Of a stretch of 64,000 nucleotides of DNA, positions 35,626 to 45,396 are shown piece by piece (position 1 is the first letter of the stretch; each line of letters starts with the position of its first letter). Source of the DNA: Aphidius gifuensis (taxonomy: Eukaryota; Arthropoda; Insecta; Hymenoptera; Braconidae); assembly GCF_014905175.1 (NCBI RefSeq), contig NC_057792.1, positions 9,713,101 through 9,777,100 on the forward strand, given 5' to 3'. The translations under genes and the position numbers were made by a program. The notes under the pieces are model-generated. The model was not told the DNA's origin, did no database searches, and was given only the letters and a program-made list of their open reading frames with translations.

Positions 35626-36488
35626 TATCACAAAGTTTAGATGTCGCTCATGGTTTAAAGGGAGGTAAACATAAAAAATTCATGATAACAATTTATTTAT
35701 TTATTATTCAAATTTTTATTTAATTATTGAGTGTTTTTGACTTCCTGATATTTTTTGATGGTACATTTGCCTGAGCCTCATTAGATGACGACTCTTCATC
35801 AGTCATTTCAATCATTTGAAGTTATAAAAATCTGTAAAAAAATATACATAGTGATATTGTTTTTAGTGTATTTGTATATAAATTTTACAAAAATACCTTT
35901 GACAAAAATATAATTTACTATTTATGTGTTTAGAAAGTTAATATCTTACATGTGACACTTGTACTTAACACATAAAACTTGTACATATGACACTTGTTTT
36001 CAAATTATATTGTTTTTAAACAGTAATAATATATATTTGTTTTGTGAATATTATAAATACACACTGATGATATATCACTGGAAACATTTTCAAACAAAAA
36101 TACCTATATCAAACTGCCTGATACTGTAGAAAGTGTGAAAACAAATATGTGAAAACAAACCGTGTGAAAACAAATATGGTAGACATAACCACAACTACCA
36201 TCTTGAAAGAAAAAAAGCGAAGGGTAAGTTTATTATACACGTAAATTCGCTTTAATGAAAGACTTGCCTTAAAACTCGGGACCACCAACAACCCAAACTC
36301 CTTTTTTATCGACATTAAGTGGCAGTAATGGAAAATACAGAATATTCGAACATAAGGCAAATAATTCTGTATAAATAGCGTACAGAATCTGTATTCTGTA
36401 CAGACTTCGGATTTTCTGTATAAATACAGATATATCTGTACGTCTGGCATCGCTGAACGTAAACAACAGGTTCTACGCCATCATCTTT
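35626..36488. other. No gene recognised (inside copia)
   Basis: AT-rich. A 31-codon acidic minus-strand frame near 35720-35815 ('MTDEESSSNEAQANVPSKN') is the only coding-like piece. Repeated 'ctgtataaatac' words occur at 36370-36440. Confidence 0.4.
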
Positions 36489-36497
36489 GAGAGAAGG
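36489..36497 (+). promoter_or_regulatory. Copia polypurine tract
   Basis: 'gagagaagg' lies directly 5' of the 3' LTR, the expected place for plus-strand priming. Confidence 0.8.
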
Positions 36498-36789
36498 TGT
36501 TGGAGATACAAAGTCTGATGACACGTCCCTGACTAAATATATTTACAACTGCTACGCTACCGGACACAAATCTTAACTTACAGGCTGACACTAAACAAAC
36601 ATACACAACCATACACTACACACACACTATATGAACCCCTATATAATATACTCATTCCAGTTCCGGCCGCCGTGCACTTTACACTCTTGCCTCGCATTAT
36701 ATATTCTCTGACTGCTAATTAAATAAACGTAACCAATAATATTAAATTGTACTTGTTATTATTTATGATCCACCCTCACATAACCAACA
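36498..36789 (+). repeat. Copia 3' LTR
   Basis: 292 bp, four substitutions from the 5' LTR, followed by the AGAAT target duplication. Confidence 0.95.
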
Positions 36790-38180
36790 AGAATTACTTC
36801 TACTTTTATTCGAATTTGCATATACTTTCTTAACTGAATTTATTTCCGCATATCCGGAAAAATTTGACTCTATATTATTTGGCGATTTTGATTTATTTTC
36901 ATTTTGATTTGTGGTTACAGTTTCTTCTCCAATTTTATTTATTACTTTCCTTTTTCTTTTTGATGCTATTAAATGCTTTTTTATTATATAGGTTGAATCG
37001 TATAATTTCACTTTCCGATTCATATTCATTCTCATGCAATAATTTTTCCTTCAATTCGTAACGTATTTTATTAACTTTTGAATTTTCATTTTTACTCTCA
37101 CTCAAAGAATTTCCATTAAATTTTTAATTGATGCTCTCGCTCAAAGAATTTTTATTTATAATCTCACTCAAAGAATTTTCATAAATACTCTCGCTCAAAG
37201 AATTTTCATTTAATTTTTCATTGATACTCTCACTCAAAGAATTTTCATTTATGCTCTAAATCAAAGAATTTTCATTTATGCTCTCACTCAAAGAATTTTT
37301 ATTTATAATCTCACTCAAAGAATTTGCATTAATACTCTCGCTCAAAGAATTTTTATTAATGCTCTCACTCAAAGAATTTTCATTAATACTCTCACTCAAA
37401 AAATATTTATTTATATCAACATCATTTATTTTTAATAATTTTTCATCGAAATGCCTACCCAAAGGACTTTTATTTTTAATAATTTTTTCCAAAATTGATA
37501 CTCTCATTCAAAGAATTTTCATTTATAATCTCACTCAAAGAATTTTCATTAATACTCTCACTCAAAGAATTTTCATTTATATTCTCACTCAAGGAATTTT
37601 CATTAATACTCTCACTCAAAGAATTTTCATTAATACTCTCACTCAAAGAATTTTTATGTATCATTTCACTCAAAGGATTTTCATTAATACTCTCACTCAA
37701 AGAATTTTTATTTATATCAACATCATTTATTTTTAATAATTTTTCATCGAAATGCCTACCCAAAGGACTTTTATTTTTAATAATTTTTTCCAAAATGCCT
37801 ACCCAAAGGACTTTTATTTTTAATAATTTTTTCCAAAATTGATACTCTCACTCAAAGAATTTTCATTTATATTCTCACTCAAAGAATTTTTATTTATGCT
37901 CTCACTCGAAGAATTTTCATTTATGCTCTCACTCAAAGAATTTTTATTTATATCAACATCATTTATTTTTAATAATTTTTCATCAAAATGCCTGCTCAAA
38001 GGACTTTTATTTTTAATAATTTTTTTTTTCTTAAATGCCTACCCAAAGGACTTTTATTTTTAATAATTTTTTTTATTGAAATGCCTACCCAAAGGACTTT
38101 TATTTTTAATAATTTTTTTTTTCAAATGCTTACCCAAAGGACTTTTATTTTTAATAAATTTTTTTTTTTTTTTTTTTTTT
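36790..38180 (-). pseudogene. Repetitive minus-strand ORF with 9-aa and 14-aa repeats
   Basis: Minus-strand frames translate a 27-bp minisatellite as 'SESINENSL' repeats (37090-37700 and 37830-37960) and a 42-bp unit as 'NKSPLGRHFEKIIK' (37440-37500, 37740-37830, 37980-38160). The spacer 'EKLLKINDVDINK' recurs three times between them. Past the repeats a charged tail continues ('KIRYELKEKLLHENEYESES' in one frame, 'NQNENKSKSPNNIESNFSGY' in another). It is interrupted by the copia insertion; before insertion the frame would have ended four codons later. Preservation of the 9-codon unit suggests past selection on the protein, but stops and frame changes exist. I recognise no family. It lies downstream and in the same sense as the minus-strand LTR at 40974. 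Confidence 0.5.
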
Positions 38181-38199
38181 GAATAAATAAAAATTTGAG

Positions 38200-39600
38200 A
38201 AAGTTAAATTTTTTATTAATTAAATTTAAATTTAGAATTTGTAAGAATAATATTAATTCTGTATCCATAGATAATTTGAATATCTTATTAAATGCAAAGG
38301 AAATAATTTTGACTCAGACTTGTTCGAATCCCAATGAAAACAAAAAAAATTTTTTTTTTTTGTAAATAATTAAAAATTTTAAACGGTTAAATTTTAATTA
38401 ATCAAATTTGAATTCAAAATTCGTAAGAATAATATTAATTTTGTATCAATAGATGATTTAAGTATCTTATTAAATGCGAAGGAAATAATTTCAACTCAGA
38501 CGTGGGTTTGAATCCCAGTAAAGACAAATTTTTTTATAAATAAATGAAAATTTAAAAAGGTCTAATTCAAATAATTAAATTTAAATTTAAAATTTGTAAG
38601 AATAATATTAATTCTGTATCCATAGATGATTTCTTATCAAATCTTATTAAATGCAAAGGAAATAATTTTGACTCAGACGTGGGTTCGAATCCCAATAAAA
38701 ACAAAAAATTTTTTTTTGTAAATAATTTAAAATTTCAAAAGGTTAAATTTTAATTAATCAAATTTAAATTTAAAATTCGTAAGAATAATATTAATTCTGT
38801 AACAATAGATGATTTAAGTATCTTATTGAATGCAAAGGAAATAATTGTAGGTCAGACGTGGGTTCGAATCCCAGTAAAGACAAATTTTTTGTAAATAAAT
38901 AAAATTTAAAAAGGTTTAATTTAAATAATCAAATTTAAATTTAAAATTTGTAAGAATAATATTAATATTGTATCAATAGATGATTTAGGTATTTTATTAA
39001 ATGCGAAGGAAATAATTTCAACTCAGACGTGGGTTTGAAACCCAGTAAAAACAAAAATTTTTGTAAATAAAAATTAACAACAAAAAAAAAAGTTATTTTT
39101 AATTAATTAAAATCCAATCTAAGATTTATAAGAATAATATTAATTCTGTATCAATAAATGATTTGAATAACTTACTTAGCGCAAAAGAAATAATTTTAAC
39201 TTAGACGTGGGTTCGAAACCCAATAAGAACAAAAATAAAAATTTTTTTTTGTAAATAAATAAAATTTAAAACGTTAACTTTTAATTGATTAAATTCAAAT
39301 TTAAAATTTATAAGAATAATATTAATTCTGTATCAATGAATGATTTGAGTAGTTTGTTAGCTTTTATTAAAAAGCGAACGATCTCAATTATTATACGCAT
39401 TCGAGCGTTCAAATCCAAGTAAAGAAAAAAAAATATTTTTTTTGTAAAGAAATTTTTAAAAAAAATTTTAAAAAGTTAAACTTTAATTTAAAAATTTATG
39501 AGAATAATACTAATAATATTATAACAATGAATGACATAAAAAGTTTATTAACTTTTATATGAAAGGAAACAATTTCAATTTAAATTTGGGAGGGATTTGG
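38200..39600 (+). repeat. ~178-bp satellite carrying a tRNA-type B box
   Basis: Seven to eight tandem units each contain 'gtaagaataatattaat', then 'aaatgc.aaggaaataatt' and 'cagacgtgggttcgaatccc'. The last part includes a consensus RNA polymerase III B box (GGTTCGAATCC) with a T-arm-like context. B boxes start near 38322, 38505, 38682, 38861, 39032, 39210 and 39406; they are intact in the middle units and decayed at the ends. No convincing A box or cloverleaf was found. Confidence 0.8.
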
Positions 39601-40180
39601 GCCTTGGCTAAATATGCCGCTTTTCCAAGAAGGCCGTCCTTTTCGTAGTCTATTTTCCCTTTCGCGCATCGTGTTTTTCTTTTTTTGAATTTATATTTAT
39701 ATATTTTTTTTTTATTTACGGGGCTTTATTATTTCATTTTATGTATAAAAAAAATTAAATTGTTTTATTTAATTTATTATTAATAATTAATATTATTATC
39801 GAATACAAATCATTCAAAGGGTTAGTTAACTCTCGATTTCTTAAAGAAAATCAAGTTAATAATTATTATTATTCTTAAATAATAATTATTCAAAGGGTTA
39901 ATTGAATTTCAGTTATTCGAATAAAATCAAATTTTTAATTATTACTATTATTTAATAGTAATTATTCAACAGTTATTTGAGTAAAATCATATTTATAATT
40001 ATTATTATTATTGATAAGTAATTATTCCACAGGCTAACTAAATTCTAATTGTTTCGACAAAATCAAATTAACGAGTATTTCTATTATTGAATAATTAATT
40101 CTCAATTATTTAAAAAGAATCAAATTAATAGAAATTATTATTATTATTGAATAAAATATATAAAAAAAACTTGAATTCAA
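39601..40180. repeat. Decayed ~70-80 bp AT tandem repeat
   Basis: From 39780 the words 'taattattattatt', 'caaagggtta' and 'aaaatcaaatt' recur four to five times at 70-80 bp intervals. The short stretch before it (39595-39680) is more GC-rich and unassigned. Confidence 0.6.
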
Positions 40181-40958
40181 GTTCCAATTGTTTACAACAA
40201 TGGAATTACTATTTATTATTATTATAGTACCAATAATCAGACAGGTTTATTTGCACTCACTTATGTCATTTGTTTGTTAGTTATAATTATTATCGTTATT
40301 GGAGTTAGTTATTCATAGTTAAATAAAGCAAAAATATTTTAACTTGTTTACATAAACAGTACAACTTAATCCTCCGATTAGTCATGCAACCTTTTCTCAC
40401 GCTATTATTTTTTTATTTTATTTTTTTTTTCTTTTTCTATTTCTTTTATTTGCTATTCGTCGGGCCCAGTTGTCGGCTATCGTAAAAATTAAAAAGAGGG
40501 CACTTTGACCGTGAAAAAAAAAAAATGTACAATTTGGGAAAACCCAACAACCCCCGGGTAGTAAAATAAATAAAATAAAAGTGACAGGGTCACAAATTTT
40601 ATCGGTTTTCCCCAAAACTATTGAATTTTATTACAATTCTTGTAACACAAATAAAATTTTTCTTTTAATGTTTTTTTTTTTTTTTTTTTTTCTTCACAAA
40701 AACGTGTTAAATTTCATAGATAAATAATTTTAAAATGTTTTTAACCTTTTTCTCCCCCAAAGAAAAAAAGATTTCCAACACAAAAAAAAAAAGACGCCAA
40801 GCTACAATTTTACCGCGTAAGAAAAAATATTAGACAAATAATTTTTAACCACAAAAAAAAATATGACAATAAAATTTACCGCGAATTTTTCCGCGCGCGT
40901 AACTAATTTTTTTTTGGCCTGATTTTACCCTCCGCGAACGCGTTTTATCGTCTTGAAA
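40181..40958. other. No gene; putative leader of the minus-strand LTR element
   Basis: AT-rich with long T runs (40420-40440, 40670-40692) and one GC-richer patch (40450-40560). No gag motif is visible on the minus strand. Confidence 0.35.
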
Positions 40959-40973
40959 CCGGACGAGCCCCCA
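40959..40973 (-). promoter_or_regulatory. tRNA-Pro-type primer-binding site
   Basis: The minus strand reads 'tgggggctcgtccgg', the classic sequence complementary to the 3' end of tRNA-Pro, immediately following a CA-ended LTR-like segment. Confidence 0.7.
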
Positions 40974-41282
40974 TGAAATATCGTAGCCGGATCATTTATT
41001 AGACAATCAATATTGCCCTTTAAAATAATCCAACTAGATATGTAATTAATTTAACCCTGTTTATCCTGCGCAGCCAGGGCGCATAAGAAAAGTAGGGCGA
41101 CGGAATTAATGTAGGGAGAGGTAAAAAGGAACCTGAAAAATACGCGAGAATGGTACACAAATTGAACACAAATAATTTATGAAAAACTTGAGTCAAACAC
41201 AAAAATTATAATGTTAAATGAAATGGTAAATTTATTATTAAAATACCACAACTTTACCAATGGTATTGATGTTCAGTAACAG
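40974..41282 (-). mobile_element. Candidate minus-strand LTR (about 309 bp)
   Basis: On the minus strand it starts 'tgttactgaaca' and ends 'cgatatttca' next to the tRNA-Pro primer site, with 'aataaatg' near its 3' end as a polyadenylation signal. No second copy was found in the window. The Polinton is inserted about 24 bp beyond its outer edge. Confidence 0.55.
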
Positions 41283-41305
41283 ATAGTTGAATTTGGAACG
41301 ACGTG

Positions 41306-41449
41306 AGTAGTTATATAGGGCCGGTTCTAGGCCACGGTGAGGGGACCAGGGGACAGGGTCGGGATCAGGGGTCAGATCGGGGCAGGGGTAAAAATCTCGA
41401 AGTTTCTAGAATCTACGAGACGGTTCTAGAACATTCGAGAAAGTTCTTC
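41306..41449 (+). repeat. Left Polinton TIR
   Basis: About 143 bp matching the reverse complement of 56905-57049 with a few small differences. The GC-rich outer half ('ggggaccaggggacaggg') contrasts with the AT-rich body. The inner part holds a heat-shock-element array. Confidence 0.95.
41404..41446. promoter_or_regulatory. Heat-shock-element array in the left TIR
   Basis: Five alternating TTC/GAA units, each separated by exactly 2 bp, run from 41424 to 41446, with a further TTCtaGAA at 41404-41411. The core 'ctagaacattcgag' fits the classical CTnGAAnnTTCnAG consensus for the heat-shock factor trimer exactly. Confidence 0.75.
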
Positions 41450-41452
41450 AAA

Positions 41453-41601
41453 TGACGTCATGGTTATTTATTCAGAACGTCATATTTCTAAGAATGGCTG
41501 GAAATGATAAGAAATACTTGTTTATTTAAAGTATCAGATTATTGTGACATCATCGAATATTTGTTTGTTCAAAGTATTGGTTTATTTAAAATGTGACGTC
41601 A
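41453..41601. promoter_or_regulatory. Two perfect CRE/ATF sites
   Basis: The palindrome TGACGTCA occurs at 41453-41460 and again at 41594-41601, between the TIR and the first ORF. Half-site variants ('gaacgtcat', 'tgacatca') lie between. These are consensus sites for CREB/ATF bZIP factors. Confidence 0.6.
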
Positions 41602-41745
41602 TTTATTAAAATGTGATAGTCTCGATTCCTTATATGGAGGGGTAAGACCTATAAGAATGCAAATTTTTTCGTCTAAAAAATTAGTTTTACGACATTTATC
41701 GTGCATGTAACATTAAAAAAAAACACAGTGATCTATTGCATAAAA

Positions 41746-42225
41746 ATGGCAATGATCGTTGACCTTCAAGGATTTCAATTACCTGATCAGTTTGTTCTGA
41801 AAGAATTTGCAAGTATAAGTCTGCATGATGAACGAATCGATCATATACTATTCAAACCACCTGGATCATGGAAGGATGTACCACAGAAATATCAATTGAT
41901 AAACAATTGGTTGACACGAAATTGGCATGGCCTAACATGGCATGACGGTGATATGCCTTTTGAAAAAACATACAAGAAAATGACTGAAATTTTAAAACCA
42001 GCTGAGTTTATTTGTGTCAAAGGATTAGAAAAGAAAAAGTGGTTAGAAAATATTATTGATTATTCAAAACCAGTAATTGATCTACATGATTACGGTTGTC
42101 CAGCTTTGAAGAAAATACGAATCCTTCTTATGAAAATGATAAATGTGGATATGAAAAGATCGAACATATGAACTGCTGTGAAAAACGTTTTAAATTTGAA
42201 ACACTGGTACATATCGATGTAAGTA
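41746..42225 (+). pseudogene. Polinton ORF of unknown function, frameshifted
   Basis: The likely start is the ATG at 41746 ('MAMIVDLQGFQLPDQFVLKE'). The frame at 41701 adds 15 unlikely codons. It continues to 'PVIDLHDYGCPALKK' and shifts frame near 42110 into 'KCGYEKIEHMNCCEKRF', ending at 42225. The Cys/His-rich end suggests metal binding. A donor-like 'gtaagt' (42219) and an acceptor 'tttcag' (42296) might define an intron, but phases do not fit cleanly. ORFs beginning with this IVD.QGF block are, as far as I recall, a recurring component of arthropod Polintons; a nuclease-like fold is possible but not shown. The CRE and HSE sites lie just upstream. Confidence 0.55.
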
Positions 42226-42300
42226 TATGAATCCATAATATCCTCGAATTAATATTTTTCATCCGGTTCTAAAAATTAATTTTTTTTTTTTTTCAGGTTA

Positions 42301-42699
42301 TTGGAAGTACATTGCTGGGGTGAATCTACAATTTTTTCACAATTTTTATCATCAAATGCATCATACATTGATAAATTCAGTGAATTAAAAAGATTTCATG
42401 AAGATTTACGCTGCTTTTGGGAAAGTATGGAACTTCTGAAAAAAGATTTCAATGTTGAAACACATGAAGAAGTACTTTCATGTCACAATAATTAAGCACC
42501 TCTGATTTTTTTGTCTACACAACGACCATGGGTCACAGATCTTCATCAGCTCGTTAAAAAATATTTCGATGAATCACCATATACTGACTTTGAACAACTT
42601 ATAAGCGATTTATTCAAGCTATGGAACAAAACTGAAAAATTGGAACATCGTATTCAAGGAAAAGACGAGATAAATATAGAAGATGAAATGAAAGAATAA
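42301..42699 (+). pseudogene. Polinton accessory ORF, interrupted by one stop
   Basis: One frame reads 'FLSSNASYIDKFSELKRFHE', then 'SMELLKKDFNVETHEE'. It meets TAA at 42493 and resumes in the same frame as 'RPWVTDLHQLVKKYFDES' to 'DEINIEDEMKE'. There is no ATG at the start; the preceding 'tttttcag' suggests an acceptor, so this may be a downstream exon of the ORF before it. Predicted mostly helical and charged. Function unknown. Confidence 0.45.
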
Positions 42700-42845
42700 T
42701 TTTTTTTTGTAACAAGAAAAAATAAATATATCTTTTTTTTCAATTAATTTTTTTGTTGTAAATATTTTTTTATCCTATTCATATATTTGGTAAAGGTTAA
42801 ATAAAAACACTAATTTTATTTTTTAATTTTTAATGAAAAAAAAAT

Positions 42846-43210
42846 TTATTTCATAATGTTTAAAATTTTTTCACATTTTTTAATCAATATTGGATTGATA
42901 ATTTCACTCAATCGTTGAATTCTCAAGTTGAAACGTTCATGATCACGCGCAAGTTGTTTCCATTCTCCACATCGTGCAGCCTTGTATGCATACAACCATG
43001 TATACATCATATGAATTTTAGGTGTTGAATTGAAAGAAACTTGATTCTTAATTATCCTTGAGTTTTTCATATTTGATATTTTTATATTGATTTGGCTTCT
43101 TCTCTCCAATTATATGACTTTGGTTCATTGAATTTTTTTTCTTTTTCTTCATTCAACAAACAAGTTTTATCTGAATTCTCCTTAGCAGATTTATCTTTGC
43201 TTTTAAACAT
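42846..43210 (-). pseudogene. Small Polinton ORF, frameshifted
   Basis: Starts at an ATG on the minus strand (43210) with 'MFKSKDKSAKENSDKTCLLN' and shifts frame near 43080-43110. It continues 'NSTPKIHMMYTWLYAYKAAR', 'LARDHERFNLRIQRLSEI' to TAA at 42846. Basic, helical, about 118 residues in total. Function unknown. It is the last gene of the minus-strand structural block (minor capsid, major capsid, this ORF). Confidence 0.5.
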
Positions 43211-43274
43211 TTTTCGTGTTGTTTCATCAAAAGACGATTGATTAATGAGAGATTTTTACGTTTTTCTCTCCTAT

Positions 43275-44483
43275 TTATACCAATTTTCGTACTGAACCAC
43301 TGATAGGTTTGTACTCTACAATTCGATCATGTAAAATTAAACAGTAAGCTGATGTATCATCAGGAAACTGTTCGACTGATTCGATTTCCAAACGTATATC
43401 CACAGGTCCACTTTTAAGAAATTCATTTTGTTTAGAACAGTCTATAACAACAAGTGGTGCTTGATTTAAAAATTCTGTTTTTGTTAATAATGGTTCTGGC
43501 TCTTTCCCAAAGTATGATAATTGAAAATTTGTAAACATATCATAGAGCAGAGCAAATTGATTCTTGCTTATATCAAGATTCAAATTTCCATATGGGTAGG
43601 ATTGTGAATTCAAAAATAATTTCACATCCCGCAAATTGCAATGATCAAAATGACTTGCATTTTTATCAGCTTGATTTTTACGTGCAGTTTGAAATCCTAC
43701 AATCACATATCTTGGTTTCTCGAGTTGTGTTGATGTTTTTACACTCCATATATGTTTTGAAGTTGCAGGAAGTAGAGGGTAATCATACAGCTCCCAGGCT
43801 CGAAAACTCAGTGAAATAGCTGGATCTTTTGATATGTAGTTTAATAGTTGAATTTTTTCTTTATCTGAGACTCGAATATATGGTACAACCCATTCTATTT
43901 TTTGAATAGCAATTTTTGCCGTTTCTGCTGCTATTGTTTTTAGGTATGCATTGGTATCAGTATTTGATCTTGTAAGAATGAGTTCATGTTTTGCATTAGT
44001 AATCACTTTACGATAATCTTCAGCAAATCCAAGTAGTAAGCTCAATGGTATTGATATATCAAAGTATCCATTTACATTATTTATAGCAGAATCAGTCCAG
44101 CCTGAATTTTCCAATAGTGCTTCCTGATTAGGTGTGAGTGATACATAACCTTTCATGATAGTTGTGAGTCCCACATTTTTACTACGATCTACTTCAACAG
44201 CATTTATTTCATAGCGGACTTCTTCAAATAAATGAGCAATAGCCATTTTTACTAGACTTGTAGTATTTGCAACAGCAGTTCCATCATTTTTTGTAAATTT
44301 TCCTTGAATATGTGGAGTACTTTTAGATGGTAGTATGCAAAGATCTTGATGTTGAATTCCAATTCTTATTTCATCATTATTATTGAAAGATGGCGCTCCA
44401 TAGGGTTGATGAGCATGGAGTTCATAATGAGCTATAGACTCATCAAAAACAATCGAATTTTGAATATTTAGGATTTCTTCCAT
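43275..44483 (-). CDS. Major capsid protein, double jelly-roll type
   Basis: About 402 residues from the internal ATG at 44483 ('MEEILNIQNSIVFDESIAHY'). Nine codons further upstream are open but hydrophobic filler. Blocks such as 'HQDLCILPSKS', 'MAIAHLFEEVRYEIN', 'VGLTTIMKGYVSL' and 'FRAWELYDYPLLPATSKHIW' match the DJR-like capsid proteins of insect Polintons. The family forms hexon-like trimers that tile an icosahedral shell. The frame is uninterrupted, unlike the replication genes. It is on the same strand as the minor capsid, phospholipase-like and protease genes. A TATAAATA box lies at 44628-44635 on the minus strand. Confidence 0.85.
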   Translation of the reverse strand: MEEILNIQNSIVFDESIAHYELHAHQPYGAPSFNNNDEIRIGIQHQDLCILPSKSTPHIQGKFTKNDGTAVANTTSLVKMAIAHLFEEVRYEINAVEVDRSKNVGLTTIMKGYVSLTPNQEALLENSGWTDSAINNVNGYFDISIPLSLLLGFAEDYRKVITNAKHELILTRSNTDTNAYLKTIAAETAKIAIQKIEWVVPYIRVSDKEKIQLLNYISKDPAISLSFRAWELYDYPLLPATSKHIWSVKTSTQLEKPRYVIVGFQTARKNQADKNASHFDHCNLRDVKLFLNSQSYPYGNLNLDISKNQFALLYDMFTNFQLSYFGKEPEPLLTKTEFLNQAPLVVIDCSKQNEFLKSGPVDIRLEIESVEQFPDDTSAYCLILHDRIVEYKPISGSVRKLV

Positions 44484-44620
44484 GGTATAGAACAAAAAAA
44501 ACAACACAATTTTACTTTCACTTTATTTGACGTGGTTTGAGATTGAGACTCTTGAGAAATTGAACGTTTGGACGTGTTAATACTCGGAGTGTCCGATGAT
44601 GACTGATGGATTTTCGGCAT
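44468..44620 (-). CDS. Small ORF overlapping the major-capsid start
   Basis: A 50-codon Ser/Thr/Gln-rich frame ('MPKIHQSSSDTPSINTSKRS') runs from an ATG at 44620 to a stop inside the capsid gene in another frame. Its ATG is only about 10 bp below the TATA box, so it may lie upstream of the transcription start. It could be an upstream ORF, or a former N terminus split off by an indel in the T run near 44495. Uncertain. Confidence 0.3.
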   Translation of the reverse strand: MPKIHQSSSDTPSINTSKRSISQESQSQTTSNKVKVKLCCFFCSIPWKKS

Positions 44621-44627
44621 GTTGGTT

Positions 44628-44635
44628 TATTTATA
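44628..44635 (-). promoter_or_regulatory. TATAAATA box, major capsid gene
   Basis: The same octamer stands upstream of the minor capsid and phospholipase-like genes, suggesting a shared promoter class for structural genes. No GAA/TTC array accompanies it. Confidence 0.55.
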
Positions 44636-44675
44636 TAACTGTTTCCAACTATTCTCTTTTGGAAGACAATACCCA

Positions 44676-45359
44676 TTATTTTATACTCTTCACATGAAGT
44701 CTTATTGTTATGACTTCTCCTCGGAAATTTACTAAATCTCCGTCTTGATCAACAATTTTTAGCTGAAGATGATGTATTGCTCGGACGGCGACTGGTAGAT
44801 AAATGACATGTGAAGGTACTTCTATGATCTTATATCCTGGCGGAACACCAGGGAAAAATTCATGTATAGTATGAACTTGTTGATTATTTACATATGCACC
44901 TGTTGTTATATTACATTCAACACGTAAAGCATTCACTTTTAATATTGTCACTGGTAAATCAGATTTATGAGTTACATTAGGTTCTAAGATTTGAGGTAAA
45001 AATCCTAATAACCTTCCAATAGAATCTTCAGGAATAAAATTTATCGGACGATCACATTTAAGTTCACAACACAGTTCACTATTGTTTGGTTTAAGACTTA
45101 TGGAGACCATTTGCAGAAGGTATTTTTCAATGTCTTCGATTTCATAACTTCCTGTCGGTATATATAGAATAATTTCACTTTCATAACCAATATAAAATTT
45201 ATTGTTATGTAAATCAATATTAGGTATCGAATTAGAAGTAAGTAACTCAACAAGTCCGACAACATAATTTTTCTCAGGTGATAATTCAATTGGTGGATAA
45301 TACTGTGCTTCTAGCACTGATGATGTTCCAGACAACGTCAACGTAAACGAGTCATCCAT
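44676..45359 (-). CDS. Minor capsid (penton-like) protein
   Basis: 227 residues, starting 'MDDSFTLTLSGTSSVLEAQY', with 'ELSPEKNYVVGLVELLT', 'PIPTGSYEIEDIEKYL'-type sequence (here 'YIPTGSYEIEDIEKYL'), 'GRLLGFLP' and 'HEFFPGVPPGYKI'. These blocks are characteristic of the single jelly-roll minor capsid protein of arthropod Polintons, which by analogy to adenovirus penton base occupies capsid vertices. Intact and ending in TAA. It lies between the protease and major capsid genes on the same strand. Its TATAAATA box (45389-45396) is only about 30 bp from the ATG, so the leader would be extremely short. Confidence 0.8.
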   Translation of the reverse strand: MDDSFTLTLSGTSSVLEAQYYPPIELSPEKNYVVGLVELLTSNSIPNIDLHNNKFYIGYESEIILYIPTGSYEIEDIEKYLLQMVSISLKPNNSELCCELKCDRPINFIPEDSIGRLLGFLPQILEPNVTHKSDLPVTILKVNALRVECNITTGAYVNNQQVHTIHEFFPGVPPGYKIIEVPSHVIYLPVAVRAIHHLQLKIVDQDGDLVNFRGEVITIRLHVKSIK

Positions 45360-45388
45360 GACTGATGGATGATTAATAGTTGTTATCG

Positions 45389-45396
45389 TATTTATA
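45389..45396 (-). promoter_or_regulatory. TATAAATA box, minor capsid gene
   Basis: 'tataaata' on the minus strand, 30 bp upstream of the minor capsid ATG and overlapping the last codons of the protease ORF. Confidence 0.55.

Larger units (their letters stand above)
29997..36794 (+). mobile_element. Ty1/copia LTR retrotransposon with a foldback insertion
   Basis: Two 292-bp LTRs (30002-30293 and 36498-36789) differ at only four positions. Each begins TGTTGG and ends CCAACA, and the element is bordered by the 5-bp duplication AGAAT (29997-30001, 36790-36794). Order is LTR, primer site, gag, protease, integrase, reverse transcriptase, RNase H, which is the copia order. Coding carries several stops and frame changes despite the young LTRs. 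About 1.7 kb lies between the end of RNase H (34727) and the 3' LTR, far more than usual, and includes a ~700-bp foldback. The insertion site lies at the end of the minus-strand repetitive ORF (36800-38180). Confidence 0.95.

Noticed and set aside
36109..36524. Minus-strand ORFs with hydrophobic stretches inside the copia element
   Set aside because: Three overlapping frames with no motif, in a region of repeated 'ctgtataaatac' words.
37080..38180. CRISPR-like regular repeats
   Set aside because: Unit sizes of 27 and 42 bp have no unique spacers between them, the frame is coding-like and the genome is eukaryotic.
38200..39600. A tRNA gene cluster
   Set aside because: Only the B box and a partial T arm are present; no acceptor stem or A box can be paired.
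41701..41745. Upstream ATG as start of the first Polinton ORF
   Set aside because: The first 15 codons are low-complexity and the conserved-looking protein begins at the ATG at 41746.
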